From NCBI GenBank assembly GCA_043812795.1, contig JBDRLU010000062.1, positions 1 to 36,125 of the forward strand: a DNA stretch of 36,125 nt, written 5' to 3'. The translations under genes were made by a program, and so were the position numbers. Under the pieces are notes generated by a model, which saw only the letters and a list, made by a program, of their open reading frames with translations, made no database searches and was not told the origin of the DNA. How positions within the stretch are numbered: position 1 is the stretch's first letter; each line of letters opens with the position of its first letter. The stretch is from JBDRLU01 sp043812795 (lineage in GTDB: Bacteria; Chloroflexota; Dehalococcoidia; Dehalococcoidales; UBA2162). Of the stretch, positions 22,091 through 32,500 are shown in pieces.

Positions 22091-22975
22091 TTATTCTCCC
22101 GGTAGTTTCGAGATACGGTTGAACTCGTCTCTCAGTTTTTTATAGGCCTCGTCCACGTTAACGGCTTTCTTGACGGCATTGTTGAAATGTGTCTCGTAGA
22201 AAGTATGCCATTCCCGGTCGATAGTATCGAAACCTTTAGCCACGGTGGTTAGTTGCTGTTTTACTTTTTCGGCATCTTCGGAGAGTTTTTTGGCATGGAC
22301 GCCGGCCTTGATAAGCTCGATTTTGTGGGCAAAGGTCAGCGGAGACACTACCTGGACTCCCCGCTTGGCATAGTTACGCATCGTTTCGAAGGCATCGTTG
22401 ACCAGAAAGTAATAGACCGCTTCCGAGGGGATGTAGGCGAAGGCAAATTCCGCCGACCCTTTTTCCGGGCAGACGTAGTCTTCACATATCTTATCGAGGT
22501 GATTGCGGACGTCCCTGACGAAGTCCTTGCTGGCGGCCTCTTTTTCATTGGTGTTGTCCGTTTCCACCATTTTACTATAGTTGACGAGCGGGAATTTCGA
22601 GTCGATGCAGATAAGACCGACGGTTGATTTGATATTGGCATCGGGCGTTTTGCCGTCGAGGACTCTTTCCCGAATACCGAACATATCGGCAGGTAGCTGG
22701 TCGGCAAGCATTGTTTCCAGGGAGAGTTCGCCCAGGGCACCTCTTTCCTTGGGTACCCGCAACATTTGTTCGAAAGAGCGGTAACTTTCCTTGATATCCC
22801 GGGCGTGTGTTTCGACGGCGCCCAGCGTGCGGTCGAGACCGAGTTCCCGCCAACTGCTCGATACGGCCATTTCAATATCTCTGGTCTGTAACACCTTGAT
22901 GCGTAGGACCATGAATATCAAAACTACCAGCAGTACTAACCCGATTATTGCCAGAGCAATTAACGCTGCAGTCAC
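22091..22975 (-). CDS. rmuC: RmuC-family DNA recombination protein, short form
   Basis: A 294-aa RmuC protein: an N-terminal membrane segment (residues ~3-25, LIALAIIGLVLLVVLIFMVL), then the nuclease-like core with GALGELSLETMLADQLP, ICIDSKFPLVNYSKM and AFAYIPSEAVYYFLVN. E. coli RmuC is ~475 aa with a long coiled coil; here that part is nearly missing. RmuC limits sequence inversions and genome rearrangement by an unknown mechanism. It lies in an operon with the upstream aldolase and the downstream dehydrogenase and ruvB. Confidence 0.93.
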   Translation of the reverse strand: MTAALIALAIIGLVLLVVLIFMVLRIKVLQTRDIEMAVSSSWRELGLDRTLGAVETHARDIKESYRSFEQMLRVPKERGALGELSLETMLADQLPADMFGIRERVLDGKTPDANIKSTVGLICIDSKFPLVNYSKMVETDNTNEKEAASKDFVRDVRNHLDKICEDYVCPEKGSAEFAFAYIPSEAVYYFLVNDAFETMRNYAKRGVQVVSPLTFAHKIELIKAGVHAKKLSEDAEKVKQQLTTVAKGFDTIDREWHTFYETHFNNAVKKAVNVDEAYKKLRDEFNRISKLPGE

Positions 22976-22988
22976 TTCCCCATCCTGC

Positions 22989-23786
22989 TTATTTGCGTTT
23001 GCGGCTCTTTACGCTCTCGAAAATGTCCTGGGCTTCTTCGGGAGTGGCATTCTCATGGATGATGGCCCGGATGGCCCGGATCATGGCTACCGGGAAATCG
23101 TTCTGCCAGATATTGCGGCCCAGGTTAACGCCGATAGCCCCCTTCTGCATGCCGTCATGGACGAAATCGAATACCTGGCGTTCGGTATCGACCTGCGGGC
23201 CCCCGGCCATCACCACCGGTACCGGGCAGCCGGTCGTTACTTTGTCGAAATTTTCGCACCAGTAAGTCTTGACCACGCGTGCTCCCAGTTCGGCGGCGAT
23301 ACGGCAGGCCAGTCCCAGATAGCGGGCATCCCGCTTTTCCAGTTCCTTACCGACAGCGGTGACGGCCATCACCGGTACACCATATCGTTCGCCTTCGTTG
23401 ACCAGTGCCGATAGGTTCAGGAGCGACTCTTTTTCATAGTCGGTGCCGATAAAGACGGAGATACCTACGGCCGAGGCATTGAGGCGGAGGGTCTCTTCCA
23501 TGGAAGTGGTAATACCTTCATTGGCCAGGTCTTTACCCACCATGCTGGTGCCGCCGGAGACGCGGAGGATAATCGGTTTGGTGTGATTGGGCGCAACGCA
23601 GGCACGGAGTACGCCGCGGGTGACGAAAAGGCCGTCGCAGTAAGGTAAAAGCGGCTCGATTGTTTTGCCCGGCTCCTCCAGTTTTCGGGTCGGCCCTTGA
23701 AAGTAGCCATGGTCGATGGGCAGAAAAAGAGCGTGCCCATCAGCTTGAATCAGTTGGGCTAACCGGTTGGACATTCCCCATTCCAT
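22989..23786 (-). CDS. DeoC/LacD/FbaB-family class I aldolase (LsrF-like)
   Basis: A 265-aa TIM-barrel aldolase of the FbaB/LsrF group: LFLPIDHGYFQGP (Asp of the active site, near residue 21), the Schiff-base Lys in RVVKTYWCENF (around 165), and the phosphate site VVMAGGPQVDTE and GVNLGRNIWQN. LsrF acts on phospho-AI-2; other members are fructose-bisphosphate or hydroxy-dione aldolases, so the substrate is open. GAGGAGG precedes the first ATG (23786). It is the first gene of the minus-strand operon that continues with rmuC. Confidence 0.88.
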   Translation of the reverse strand: MEWGMSNRLAQLIQADGHALFLPIDHGYFQGPTRKLEEPGKTIEPLLPYCDGLFVTRGVLRACVAPNHTKPIILRVSGGTSMVGKDLANEGITTSMEETLRLNASAVGISVFIGTDYEKESLLNLSALVNEGERYGVPVMAVTAVGKELEKRDARYLGLACRIAAELGARVVKTYWCENFDKVTTGCPVPVVMAGGPQVDTERQVFDFVHDGMQKGAIGVNLGRNIWQNDFPVAMIRAIRAIIHENATPEEAQDIFESVKSRKRK

Positions 23787-23974
23787 GTTAGTATCCTCCT
23801 CTCTTCGCTGCGTTCCTGCGGGCAGTGGTTCTTGTATTATGTCAACTTAAGGCGCAGCCTGGTCAAATCTTAATGCATTATAACACGTCCCCGCTGAAGG
23901 AAGCGAGGGAAAAGAGAGCTCGAGCGGAAACACTCTCTTCACCAAGAATGAGTAAAATACGATTCCAAGTTACA

Positions 23975-24004
23975 TTGACAAATCTGAAGGTGGGGCAATA
24001 TTAT
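23975..24004 (+). promoter_or_regulatory. Predicted sigma-A promoter for the MFS gene
   Basis: TTGACA (23975-23980), 18 nt and TATTAT (23999-24004). Transcription would start ~24011, giving an ~88-nt leader. The remainder of the 312-bp gap 23787-24098 holds no gene I can support. Confidence 0.65.
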
Positions 24005-24045
24005 TAACTATTGTTTTCATAATAGGTAGTGGCGAGGTGTGGTCA

Positions 24046-24063
24046 TCTTCACGCCTGTGAAGA
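24046..24063. promoter_or_regulatory. Inverted repeat in the MFS leader
   Basis: TCTTCAC and GTGAAGA form a perfect 7-bp repeat with a GCCT loop, about 40 nt before the start. It may be a repressor site or leader hairpin. Confidence 0.4.
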
Positions 24064-24098
24064 CGAAATAGAGCCAATCCACCGAAAGTGATTAAAAC

Positions 24099-25406
24099 GT
24101 GAAAGTAAGGAATCTTTCCCCATCGTCTCTCATCACCAAGGCCAGGACCAGGGTCTTCTACGGATGGTATATCGTCGCCGCTTTTGTGGTGGAGAATATC
24201 TTCGTCGTTGGCGTCGTGTCCAAGGGACTGACGACGCTGGTATCCCCTATCGCCGCTTCCTTCGGCTGGAGCTATGCCCAGATTTCGCTAGCGATGTCTT
24301 TACGTAGTATGGAGCACGGCGTACTAGGGCCGTTTTTCGGCAGAGCGGTTGACCGCTACCCGGCCAAGTGGTTGATATTGATTGGCATCATTATCGAGGT
24401 GATAGGTTATATTATCTTGAGCCAGACCAGAAACCTGGCCATGTTCTACACCAGTTTTGTAGTGGCAGCTGCGGGTGGCTCTCTTGCCTCGCACATGGCC
24501 CCGACAGCCACCATCGCCCGGTGGTTCAAGAAAAACATCGGTAAAGTCAACGGCATTGTTGCCATGGGTATCGGTCTCGGTGGCTACGTAGTGCCGGTAC
24601 TGGTATTTCTCATCGATGCTTATGGCTGGCGTACGGCGATAGTCCTGGTCGCTGCTCTGGTGGGGGTAGTCGGCATTCCGCTCGCTTTCGTCTATCGAGA
24701 TAAACCGGAGGACTACGGCTTGCTTCCCGATGGTGCCAAACCGGAGTCGATGGCTGGAACGGGTGACTTACCCAAAATCCGGACCATAGACTTTAATCCG
24801 AGCGTTAAAGAGGCGATGAAAATGAGGGCCTTCTGGCAAATGGGGTTCGCTGAGATGTTCCACTGGGCTTGTGTCGGCGCTCTGACGCTGCATATTGTAC
24901 CTTACCTGTCCAGTCCCACGGTAGGTCTGAGCCGGGCTGAAGCCGCCATGGTTACCATGGTGTTCCTGCTGCTGGGTGTTCCCGCCCGGTTCATGTGGGG
25001 GTGGCTGGCGGATATTTTCCAGAAACGGTACCTGACCGCAATTTCTATTGCGATGATGGCTGTCGGTCTGTTCTTCTTTGCCGGCATCAAGGACAGTTCT
25101 TTCTGGATGGCTGTTGCGTTTATTGTTGTCTTCGGCATTGGTTTTGGTGGGGCTAACCCCCTCAGGGCGACGATAGTGAGAGAATACTTTGGTGCCAGGC
25201 ATTTTGGCAGTATTTTTGGCCTGCAGCAGATATTCGTGACAGTTAGTTCGGTGATTACCCCGCCGCTGGCTGGCTGGGTCTATGATGCGCGCGGTACCTA
25301 TGACCCGATATGGCTGGTGTTGGCCTTCACGACGGCAGTGGGTGCGGTCCTGATGTTTACTATGCCTCGCTCAGAAGCGGACATTAGTAAAGTGGCCACG
25401 GCATAA
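24099..25406 (+). CDS. MFS transporter, oxalate:formate antiporter-like
   Basis: A 435-aa permease with about 12 membrane segments. The start RVFYGWYIVAAFVVENIF is typical of the OFA-like/monocarboxylate group of the MFS, and the second half begins with REYFGARHFGSIFGLQQIFVTVSS, also typical of that group. The transported solute is probably a carboxylate, not proven. The only sensible start is GTG 24099, with a poor Shine-Dalgarno. It is a single-gene unit ending in a strong terminator. Confidence 0.88.
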   Translation: MKVRNLSPSSLITKARTRVFYGWYIVAAFVVENIFVVGVVSKGLTTLVSPIAASFGWSYAQISLAMSLRSMEHGVLGPFFGRAVDRYPAKWLILIGIIIEVIGYIILSQTRNLAMFYTSFVVAAAGGSLASHMAPTATIARWFKKNIGKVNGIVAMGIGLGGYVVPVLVFLIDAYGWRTAIVLVAALVGVVGIPLAFVYRDKPEDYGLLPDGAKPESMAGTGDLPKIRTIDFNPSVKEAMKMRAFWQMGFAEMFHWACVGALTLHIVPYLSSPTVGLSRAEAAMVTMVFLLLGVPARFMWGWLADIFQKRYLTAISIAMMAVGLFFFAGIKDSSFWMAVAFIVVFGIGFGGANPLRATIVREYFGARHFGSIFGLQQIFVTVSSVITPPLAGWVYDARGTYDPIWLVLAFTTAVGAVLMFTMPRSEADISKVATA

Positions 25407-25477
25407 GATTGATGAGAAATAGGTGGTTAGCCTGGATTACAAGCTAACGTGGTGGGGCTAATAATATCTTTACTAAT

Positions 25478-25513
25478 AAAGAGAGCTGTCTTTTTCTGAG
25501 GCAGCTCTCTTTT
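25478..25513. terminator. Bidirectional terminator between MFS and rpoC
   Basis: AAAGAGAGCTG (25478-25488) pairs with CAGCTCTCTTT (25502-25512); T-rich text follows on the plus strand and A's on the other side give T's on the minus strand. It can end the convergent MFS and rpoC transcripts. Confidence 0.85.
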
Positions 25514-25555
25514 GGTTCCGTTTACTCGAAGGAGTTAGGCAGTTGGTTCAGCCGG

Positions 25556-28500
25556 CTATTCTTCCTCGTCGCCTTCTTTCCCTCTATTTTCTTCCTCTTC
25601 TTCATCAGTGACCAGATTGGCTTCCTCCTCGCCGAGCAGCAGGTTATCACCCGGTGGGAGAGTTTCACCGTCGGGCATGGTTTCAATCTCTTGAAGGGTT
25701 CCGCTGATTTCCGGCTTTGGTATTTCCTCGGAGAAGGGGGAACGTGCCGGGATAAGCCGGCCGATGATGACGTTTTCTTTCAATCCGACCAGCCTATCGG
25801 TAGCGCCTTTAACGGCTGCTTCGGTGAGTACTTTGTTGGTCTCCTGGAAGGAGGCGGCAGCCAGCCAGCTATTGGTGCTCAATGCCACTCTCGTGATACC
25901 CAATAGTACCGTATGGGCTGTGGCCGGTTCTCCTCCTTCAGCTAGGACCTCGGCGTTGATATCCTCGTACTGGAACCGGTCAATCAACTCGCCGGGTACC
26001 AGCTCGGTGTCACCTGAGGAATCGATACGTACTTTGGCCAGCATCTGGTGGACGATAATTTCGATATGTTTATCGTTGATGTTCACGCCCTGAGAGCGGT
26101 ACACCCTCTGCACCTCGTTTACCAGGTGGCGCTGGACGGCTTCCCGTCCCAAAATATGCAGAATATCTTGCGGATTAATCGAACCGTCAGTAAGCTGTTG
26201 TCCGGCTTTTATCTCATCATCGGTTTTGATACGAATATGAGTGGCAGCCGGCACGAGATATTCACGCTCCTCTTTCTCTTCATAAGTTATCAAAACACGC
26301 CCGTCTTCGATGGCTACCTGTCCGGAAACACCGGCGACGATTGGCTGAGTTTCTCCGGTTGGGGCCACCGCTTGAGACTTGGTTTCAGCCTTTTTCCGGG
26401 ATGCCCTCTTGGGCTTGGCGGCAATGGCGGGATGAGCTAATTCAGCACCGATATCAACCCACTGGCCATTCTCCACAGTCACTTCCCAACCTGGCGGTAG
26501 CGAGTATTCATCGTGAAAAACTTCTGAGCTGCTAATTTTAATTTTGTCGCCTTCTTCGTCCTGAATCACTTCGGCGATACCGTCTATCTCGGAGATAGTG
26601 GCCTGGTTCTTCGGTGGCCTGGCTTCGAAAAGCTCTTCTACTCTCGGTAGACCGCTGGTGATATCCAGGCCGACGACGCCGCCGGTATGGAAAGTGCGTA
26701 GGGTAAGCTGGGTACCCGGTTCACCAATACTCTGGGCCGCGACGATACCCACCGCCGTATGTAAGTCAACAAGTCCGCCCCGCGCCAGATTGCGTCCATA
26801 GCAGAGCTGGCAAATGCCATGTTTTGATTGACAGCTAAGCGGCGACCTGACATACACTGTGTTTATTCCTGCCGCTACGATTTCGACCGTCTTTTCTTCC
26901 GTAAATTCCTCATTGCGGTCAAGAATGGTCTCACCCGTTTTGGGATGGACTACTTTGGCCGCAGCGTATCGTCCGATTACTCTTTCCACAAGGGACGGTA
27001 GGAGTTCTTTCTCCGATGGTTCGGTTATCCATATCCCATCGGCCGTGCCGCAGTCTTCGTCACGGACAATGACATCGTGCGAGGCATCGATGAGACGGCG
27101 GGTAAGATAGCCACTTTCTGAAGTCCTCAGAGCGGTATCCGCCAGCCCTTTGCGGGCACCATGTGTCGAGATGAAATATTCGAGGACGCTGAGTCCTTCG
27201 CGGAAGCTTGCCTTGATGGGGAACTCAATTATTTTACCCAGAGGGTTGGTCATCAGACCGCGAATGCCGGCCATCTGCGTTATCTGAGAAATATTACCCT
27301 TGGCCCCGGAGGTGGCCATCATATAAACGCCGCCAAACCGGTCGAGACTCTGGGAGACAGCGGCTTTAATCTTGTCGGTAGTCTCCGACCAGATACCGAC
27401 GACGGCATTATACCTTTCGTCCTCCGTAATCACGCCGCGGCGGTACTGCTCTTCGGCAGTAGCTGTCTTTCCCTCAGCGTCGGCAATCAGTTTGGCTTTG
27501 GCCGCCGGAACCTCAATGTCACTCATGGCAATGGTCGTGCCCGACTTGGTGGCATAGCGGAAGCCGAGGTGCTTGAGGTCGTCCAGGAGTTTGGCCATTT
27601 GCTCGTCATTGAGCAGTTTAGTGCAATCAATCACAACCCGCTTTAACCCCGACTTATCAATTACTTTATTGTAGAAGCTGACTTCTGGCGGCAGTATTTC
27701 GTTCAGGAAAATACGGCCGATACTGGTCTTAATCCTTTCTCCATTCAACCTCTGGTCTCTGACTTCAATCTCGGCTCTTAGGTCAATGACACCAAGGTCG
27801 TAAGCCAGTTTGGCTTCTTCAAAGCTGCCGAAGATTAGGCCCTCCCCTTTGGCTTGTGGCCGGATGGTAGTCATGTAATAGCAGCCAAGGACGATGTCGA
27901 GCGTAGGTGTTACTATCGGTTCGCCCGAACTTGGCAAAAGCATGTTATGGATACTGAGCATCATCTCTCTTGCTTCTCTTACTGCCGCTCGGGAGAGAGG
28001 AACGTGTACCGCCATCTGGTCACCGTCAAAATCGGCATTAAAGGCGGTGCAGACTAGCGGGTGGAGCTGGAGAGCACTGCCGTCAATAAGTACCGGTTCG
28101 AAAGCCTGGATGCTAAGGCGGTGTAAAGTAGGTGCCCGGTTGAGCAGTACCGGCCGGTCCTTGATGACTTCTTCGAGTGCTGCAAAAACTTCCGGTTTAT
28201 TTCTCTCCACTAGCCGGCGGGCGCTCTTGATGTTGTGGGCGAAGCCTTGCCCAATCAGCCGGTTCATAATAAAAGGTTTAAATAGTTCAACGGCCATCCG
28301 TCTGGGCAGGCCGCACTGGTGCAGCTGTAGTTCCGGTCCGACCACGATGACGGAACGGCCACTATAGTCAACACGCTTTCCCAGTAAGTTCTGGCGGAAA
28401 CGTCCCTGTTTTCCGCGTAGCATATCCGATAATGACTTCAGCTTGTGTCGGCCTGAGGTGGAGATTACCTGCCCTCCCCTTCGGGTGTTATCGATAAGAG

Positions 28501-29575
28501 AGTCCACAGCCTCTTGAAGCATGCGTTTTTCGTTGCGGATGATGATTTCCGGGGCACCTATTTCCATCAGGTGGCGCAGTCGGTTGTTGCGGTTGATGAC
28601 CCGTCGGTACAGGTCATTAATGCCACTGATGGCAAATTTCCCTCCGTCGAGCTGGACCATCGGCCGTAAATCGGGCGGTAGGACCGGTAGCACAGTTAGA
28701 ATCATCCATTCGGGTTTGCTGCCGCTGTGCCGGAATGATTCCACCACCTGCAATTGTTTGCTTGCTTTTTTGCGGCGTTGCCCCGAAGTGGAACGAGTTT
28801 CCAGGACGAGCTGGTTACGTATTTCATTCAAATTAACGGATTTAAGGAGCTGGTAAATGGCTTCAGCCCCCATCCCCGCCTCAAAAAACGGCTCATACCG
28901 GTCAACCATTTCGTTGTACTGAGTTTCGGTGAGCAGCATCTGTACGCGGAGGTCCTTAAGCTTTTCGACCTCATCAAAAAGCTGCTCTTCGAACTGTTCC
29001 TTTTCCTCCGTCCCTTTTCGTTGAAGCTGGTTTACTTCTTCTACGGATGCTTCTGGCGTCTCAGCCACCTTATTATCCACCGCTTTTTGCCGTTTCTCGA
29101 TTTCCTGGGCGTATCTGGCCTCCAGTTGCTCAATTACTCGCTGGCGGGCCGTTTCGTCAATACTGGTGATGACGTAGTGTGAAAAATAGAGGACTCGCTC
29201 CAGGTTTCTCGGTGACAGGTCGAGTAGCAGTCCCATGCGGCTGGGTATCCCTTTAGCAAACCAGATGTGGCTTACCGGGCAGGCGAGCTCGATGTGTCCC
29301 ATACGTTCCCGGCGTACCTTGGCCTGGGCCACTTCAACACCGCATTTATCGCAGATGACTCCCTTATAGCGTATCCTCTTGTATTTGCCGCAAAAGCATT
29401 CGTAGTCCTTGGTTGGACCAAAGATTCGTTCGCAGAAAAGTCCGTCCCTTTCCGGTTTCAGAGTACGATAGTTAATGGTCTCAGGTTTGGTTACTTCACC
29501 GTAAGACCAGCTTTTGATTTGCTCCGGGGAGGCTAAAGAAATCCGGATGGCATCAAAATCATTGACTTCAAGCAT
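25556..29575 (-). CDS. rpoC: DNA-directed RNA polymerase subunit beta-prime
   Basis: Beta-prime forms the catalytic centre with beta. The N-terminal zinc site is CFCGKYKRIRYKGVICDKCG, the Mg motif NADFDGDQMAVH holds the three catalytic Asp, and the second zinc group includes CGTADG and CQSKHGICQLC. The 1339-aa length is usual. I take the ATG at 29575 (MLEVNDFDAI, with GAGGGAGAGG before it), not the upstream start at 29605. The ATG overlaps the rpoB stop by 8 nt (ATGCTTGA), so the pair is coupled. The C-terminus is a strongly acidic tail rich in Glu. A Lys/Ala-rich insert (KPKRASRKKAETKS) lies in the last third. Confidence 0.99.
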   Translation of the reverse strand: MLEVNDFDAIRISLASPEQIKSWSYGEVTKPETINYRTLKPERDGLFCERIFGPTKDYECFCGKYKRIRYKGVICDKCGVEVAQAKVRRERMGHIELACPVSHIWFAKGIPSRMGLLLDLSPRNLERVLYFSHYVITSIDETARQRVIEQLEARYAQEIEKRQKAVDNKVAETPEASVEEVNQLQRKGTEEKEQFEEQLFDEVEKLKDLRVQMLLTETQYNEMVDRYEPFFEAGMGAEAIYQLLKSVNLNEIRNQLVLETRSTSGQRRKKASKQLQVVESFRHSGSKPEWMILTVLPVLPPDLRPMVQLDGGKFAISGINDLYRRVINRNNRLRHLMEIGAPEIIIRNEKRMLQEAVDSLIDNTRRGGQVISTSGRHKLKSLSDMLRGKQGRFRQNLLGKRVDYSGRSVIVVGPELQLHQCGLPRRMAVELFKPFIMNRLIGQGFAHNIKSARRLVERNKPEVFAALEEVIKDRPVLLNRAPTLHRLSIQAFEPVLIDGSALQLHPLVCTAFNADFDGDQMAVHVPLSRAAVREAREMMLSIHNMLLPSSGEPIVTPTLDIVLGCYYMTTIRPQAKGEGLIFGSFEEAKLAYDLGVIDLRAEIEVRDQRLNGERIKTSIGRIFLNEILPPEVSFYNKVIDKSGLKRVVIDCTKLLNDEQMAKLLDDLKHLGFRYATKSGTTIAMSDIEVPAAKAKLIADAEGKTATAEEQYRRGVITEDERYNAVVGIWSETTDKIKAAVSQSLDRFGGVYMMATSGAKGNISQITQMAGIRGLMTNPLGKIIEFPIKASFREGLSVLEYFISTHGARKGLADTALRTSESGYLTRRLIDASHDVIVRDEDCGTADGIWITEPSEKELLPSLVERVIGRYAAAKVVHPKTGETILDRNEEFTEEKTVEIVAAGINTVYVRSPLSCQSKHGICQLCYGRNLARGGLVDLHTAVGIVAAQSIGEPGTQLTLRTFHTGGVVGLDITSGLPRVEELFEARPPKNQATISEIDGIAEVIQDEEGDKIKISSSEVFHDEYSLPPGWEVTVENGQWVDIGAELAHPAIAAKPKRASRKKAETKSQAVAPTGETQPIVAGVSGQVAIEDGRVLITYEEKEEREYLVPAATHIRIKTDDEIKAGQQLTDGSINPQDILHILGREAVQRHLVNEVQRVYRSQGVNINDKHIEIIVHQMLAKVRIDSSGDTELVPGELIDRFQYEDINAEVLAEGGEPATAHTVLLGITRVALSTNSWLAAASFQETNKVLTEAAVKGATDRLVGLKENVIIGRLIPARSPFSEEIPKPEISGTLQEIETMPDGETLPPGDNLLLGEEEANLVTDEEEEENRGKEGDEEE

Positions 29576-32500
29576 TTTCCTCTCCCTCACTTGTGACTGA
29601 ATCATCGGTAACGGTAATTCCGGGTTCCAGTTTGGGCACTTTTGCCGTCTCTGCCGTCAGGGCTACTTCCTCTTCGGTAATCACTTCAATAGCCAGACCC
29701 AGGCTTTGCAGTTCTTTCACCAGGACTTTGAAGGATTCTGGCACGCCTGGTTGAACGATATCTTCGCCCTTGACGATGGCTTCGTAGGCTTTGGCCCGGC
29801 CGGCCACATCGTCGGATTTTATGGTAAGAATTTCCTGTAGATTGTAGGCGGCGCCGTAAGCCTCTAATGCCCACACCTCCATTTCGCCAAAGCGCTGACC
29901 GCCAAACTGGGCTTTGCCGCCCAATGGCTGCTGGCTAATCAGAGAGTAAGGCCCGGTCGAGCGGGCATGTACCTTATCCTCAACCAGGTGGTTCAACTTC
30001 ATGATATAGATTGTGCCGACGGTTACCGGCTGGTCGAAGGGCTCGCCGGTACGGCCGTCACGGAGAATGGCTTTACCGATGGTGGGTGGAGGCAGATTCT
30101 TTTCGACTCTGACCTCGTCCACAACCTTCGCTAACTCTGGGGCCTTGAGGTCTCGACTGGTTATGCCCATATCTTCGAGCCAGAGCCTGAGGCAAACGTC
30201 CCGCGCTTCACCATGATAGTCATCACTGAATACCTTCTCAGCGTCATAGCCAGCGTCGGTAACCCAGGCTTTGGCTTTTTCCAGTTGCATGGCTCCGTTT
30301 TGCTCCCCGGGGTCAAGATTGACCGCTCCGGCTTTCTGGGCAAGCCAGACTCTGGCGAGAGCATCTTCGATAGCGATATCACGAGCACCGTCGAAGACGG
30401 GGGTGAGGGCTTTAAAACCCAGTAGTTTGGCCGCCCAGCCAAGATGAGTTTCCAGCACCTGGCCGATATTCATTCTGGAAGGAACGCCTACCGGGTTCAA
30501 GATGACATCAACGGGGGTGCCATCAGGCAGGAAAGGCATATCTTCGACAGGGGCGATGATGGAGACAACTCCTTTATTACCATGTCTGCCTGCGAGCTTA
30601 TCACCGGCGGAGACTCTTCGCTTCTGGGCGACCCATACCTGCACCATCCGGTTGACTCCCGCCGGCAGGTCGTCTCCGGTAAAAACCCTGACATTGATTA
30701 CCTTGCCCCATTCACCATGCGGGACGCGGAGAGAGGTATCTTTCACCTCCCGGGCTTTCTCACCGAAAATGGCCCGCAATAATTTCTCTTCGGCGGACAA
30801 CTCCGTTTCGCCTTTGGGCGTGATTTTGCCGACCAGGATGTCATCCGGGCTGACCTCGGCCCCAATCCGGATGATGCCTTCTTCGTCGAGTTCCCGTAGA
30901 CTTTCTTCACCGACGTTCGGTATGTCCCGGGTAATTTCTTCCGGTCCCAGCTTCGTATCTCGTTCCTCGATTTCGTGCTTCTCGATGTGAATCGAGGTGA
31001 ACGAGTCATTCTCGACAAGCCGTTTGCTCACGATGATGGCATCTTCGAAGTTGTAACCTTCCCAGCTCATGAAAGCACAAGTCACGTTCTGTCCCAGCGC
31101 TAATTCACCTTGCTCCATGGATGAGCTATCCACGAGCACCTGGCCGGCTGCCACACGGTCGCCCTTGGTGACGATGGGGCGCTGGTTAATGCAGGTGCCC
31201 TGGTTGGTGCGGATGAACTTCTGTAGTGGATACGTGTCCTTCACGCCATCGTCACACGCAATCTCAATTTGTGAACTGGTAACCGAAGTGACAGTGCCCG
31301 CGTTTTGGGCAAAAAGTACCTGTCCGCTATGTTTGGCGGCTTCACTTTCCATCCCCGTAGCGACTAAAGGCGCTTTGGGCGAAATTAACGGTACCGCCTG
31401 CCGCTGCATATTGGCGCCCATGAGGGCACGGTTAGCATCATCATGCTCAAGGAATGGTATCAGCGAGGTGGCCACGCTAAATATTTGTTTGGGCGAGACA
31501 TCCATCAGCTCCATCTTTTCCGCTGATTCGCGCAAATAGCTGCCGCCGAGCCTGGCTTCGACCTTCTCATCAACGAACTGGCTCTTTTCGTCCAGGTGAG
31601 CGTTGGCTTGAGCAATGGTATATTTATCTTCTTCGTCGGCGGACAGATAGACCACTTCATCGGAGACGAAAGGTACTACCTTGACCGACCGGCGGCGGAG
31701 CTGGGACAGTTTCTTAACCTGTTTTTCATCGATAGTCTCTCCGGCTTTCACTATCTCATTGCCTTTACTATCGAGCACCGTCTCGCGGCAAGTTTTACCG
31801 GTAATTCTATTGTAGCCGCCGCTTATTTCCGAAATGACCCGCCGGTACGGCGTTTCGATGAAGCCATACTGGTTTACCTGGCTGTAAGTGGCCAGCGAGC
31901 CGATAAGACCGATGTTCGGTCCTTCCGGTGTCTCGATGGGGCAAATCCGGCCGTAATGGGAAAAATGGACATCACGGACCTCAAAACCGGCACGCTCGCG
32001 GGATAAACCGCGAGGGCCCATGGCAGAAAGACGGCGCTTATGGGTCAATTCGGCCAGGGGGTTAGTCTGGTCCATAAACTGTGATAACTGCGAACTGCCG
32101 AAAAATTCTCTAATCGCGGCTACTACCGGGCGGATATTGATGAGGGCACTGGGAGTGGCGGCTTCGGTCGGGATGGTACTCATGCGCTCCTTAGCTACCC
32201 GTTCCAGGCGGACCAGGCCGATGCGGCACTGATTTTGTATCAGTTCGCCTACCGTCCGCACCCGCCGATTCCCGAGGTGGTCAATATCATCCGCCGTATC
32301 AAGGCCGTTATCAATCATAACGATATGCCGGATTATCTCGATAAGGTCGTCTCTAGTGAGTGCCCGCTGGCTCTCGCTGACGTTGAGTCCCAAACGCTTA
32401 TTGAGCTTGTAGCGTCCTACCCGCCCCAGGTCGTAATGTGATGAATTGAAGAACAGGTTGTCTATCAGTCGGCGGGCGTTCTCTTTAGTCGGGGGGTCCC

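Noticed and set aside
25556..29605. rpoC start at 29605
   Set aside because: The added residues are not part of beta-prime; ATG 29575 has the ribosome site and the usual MLEVNDF start.
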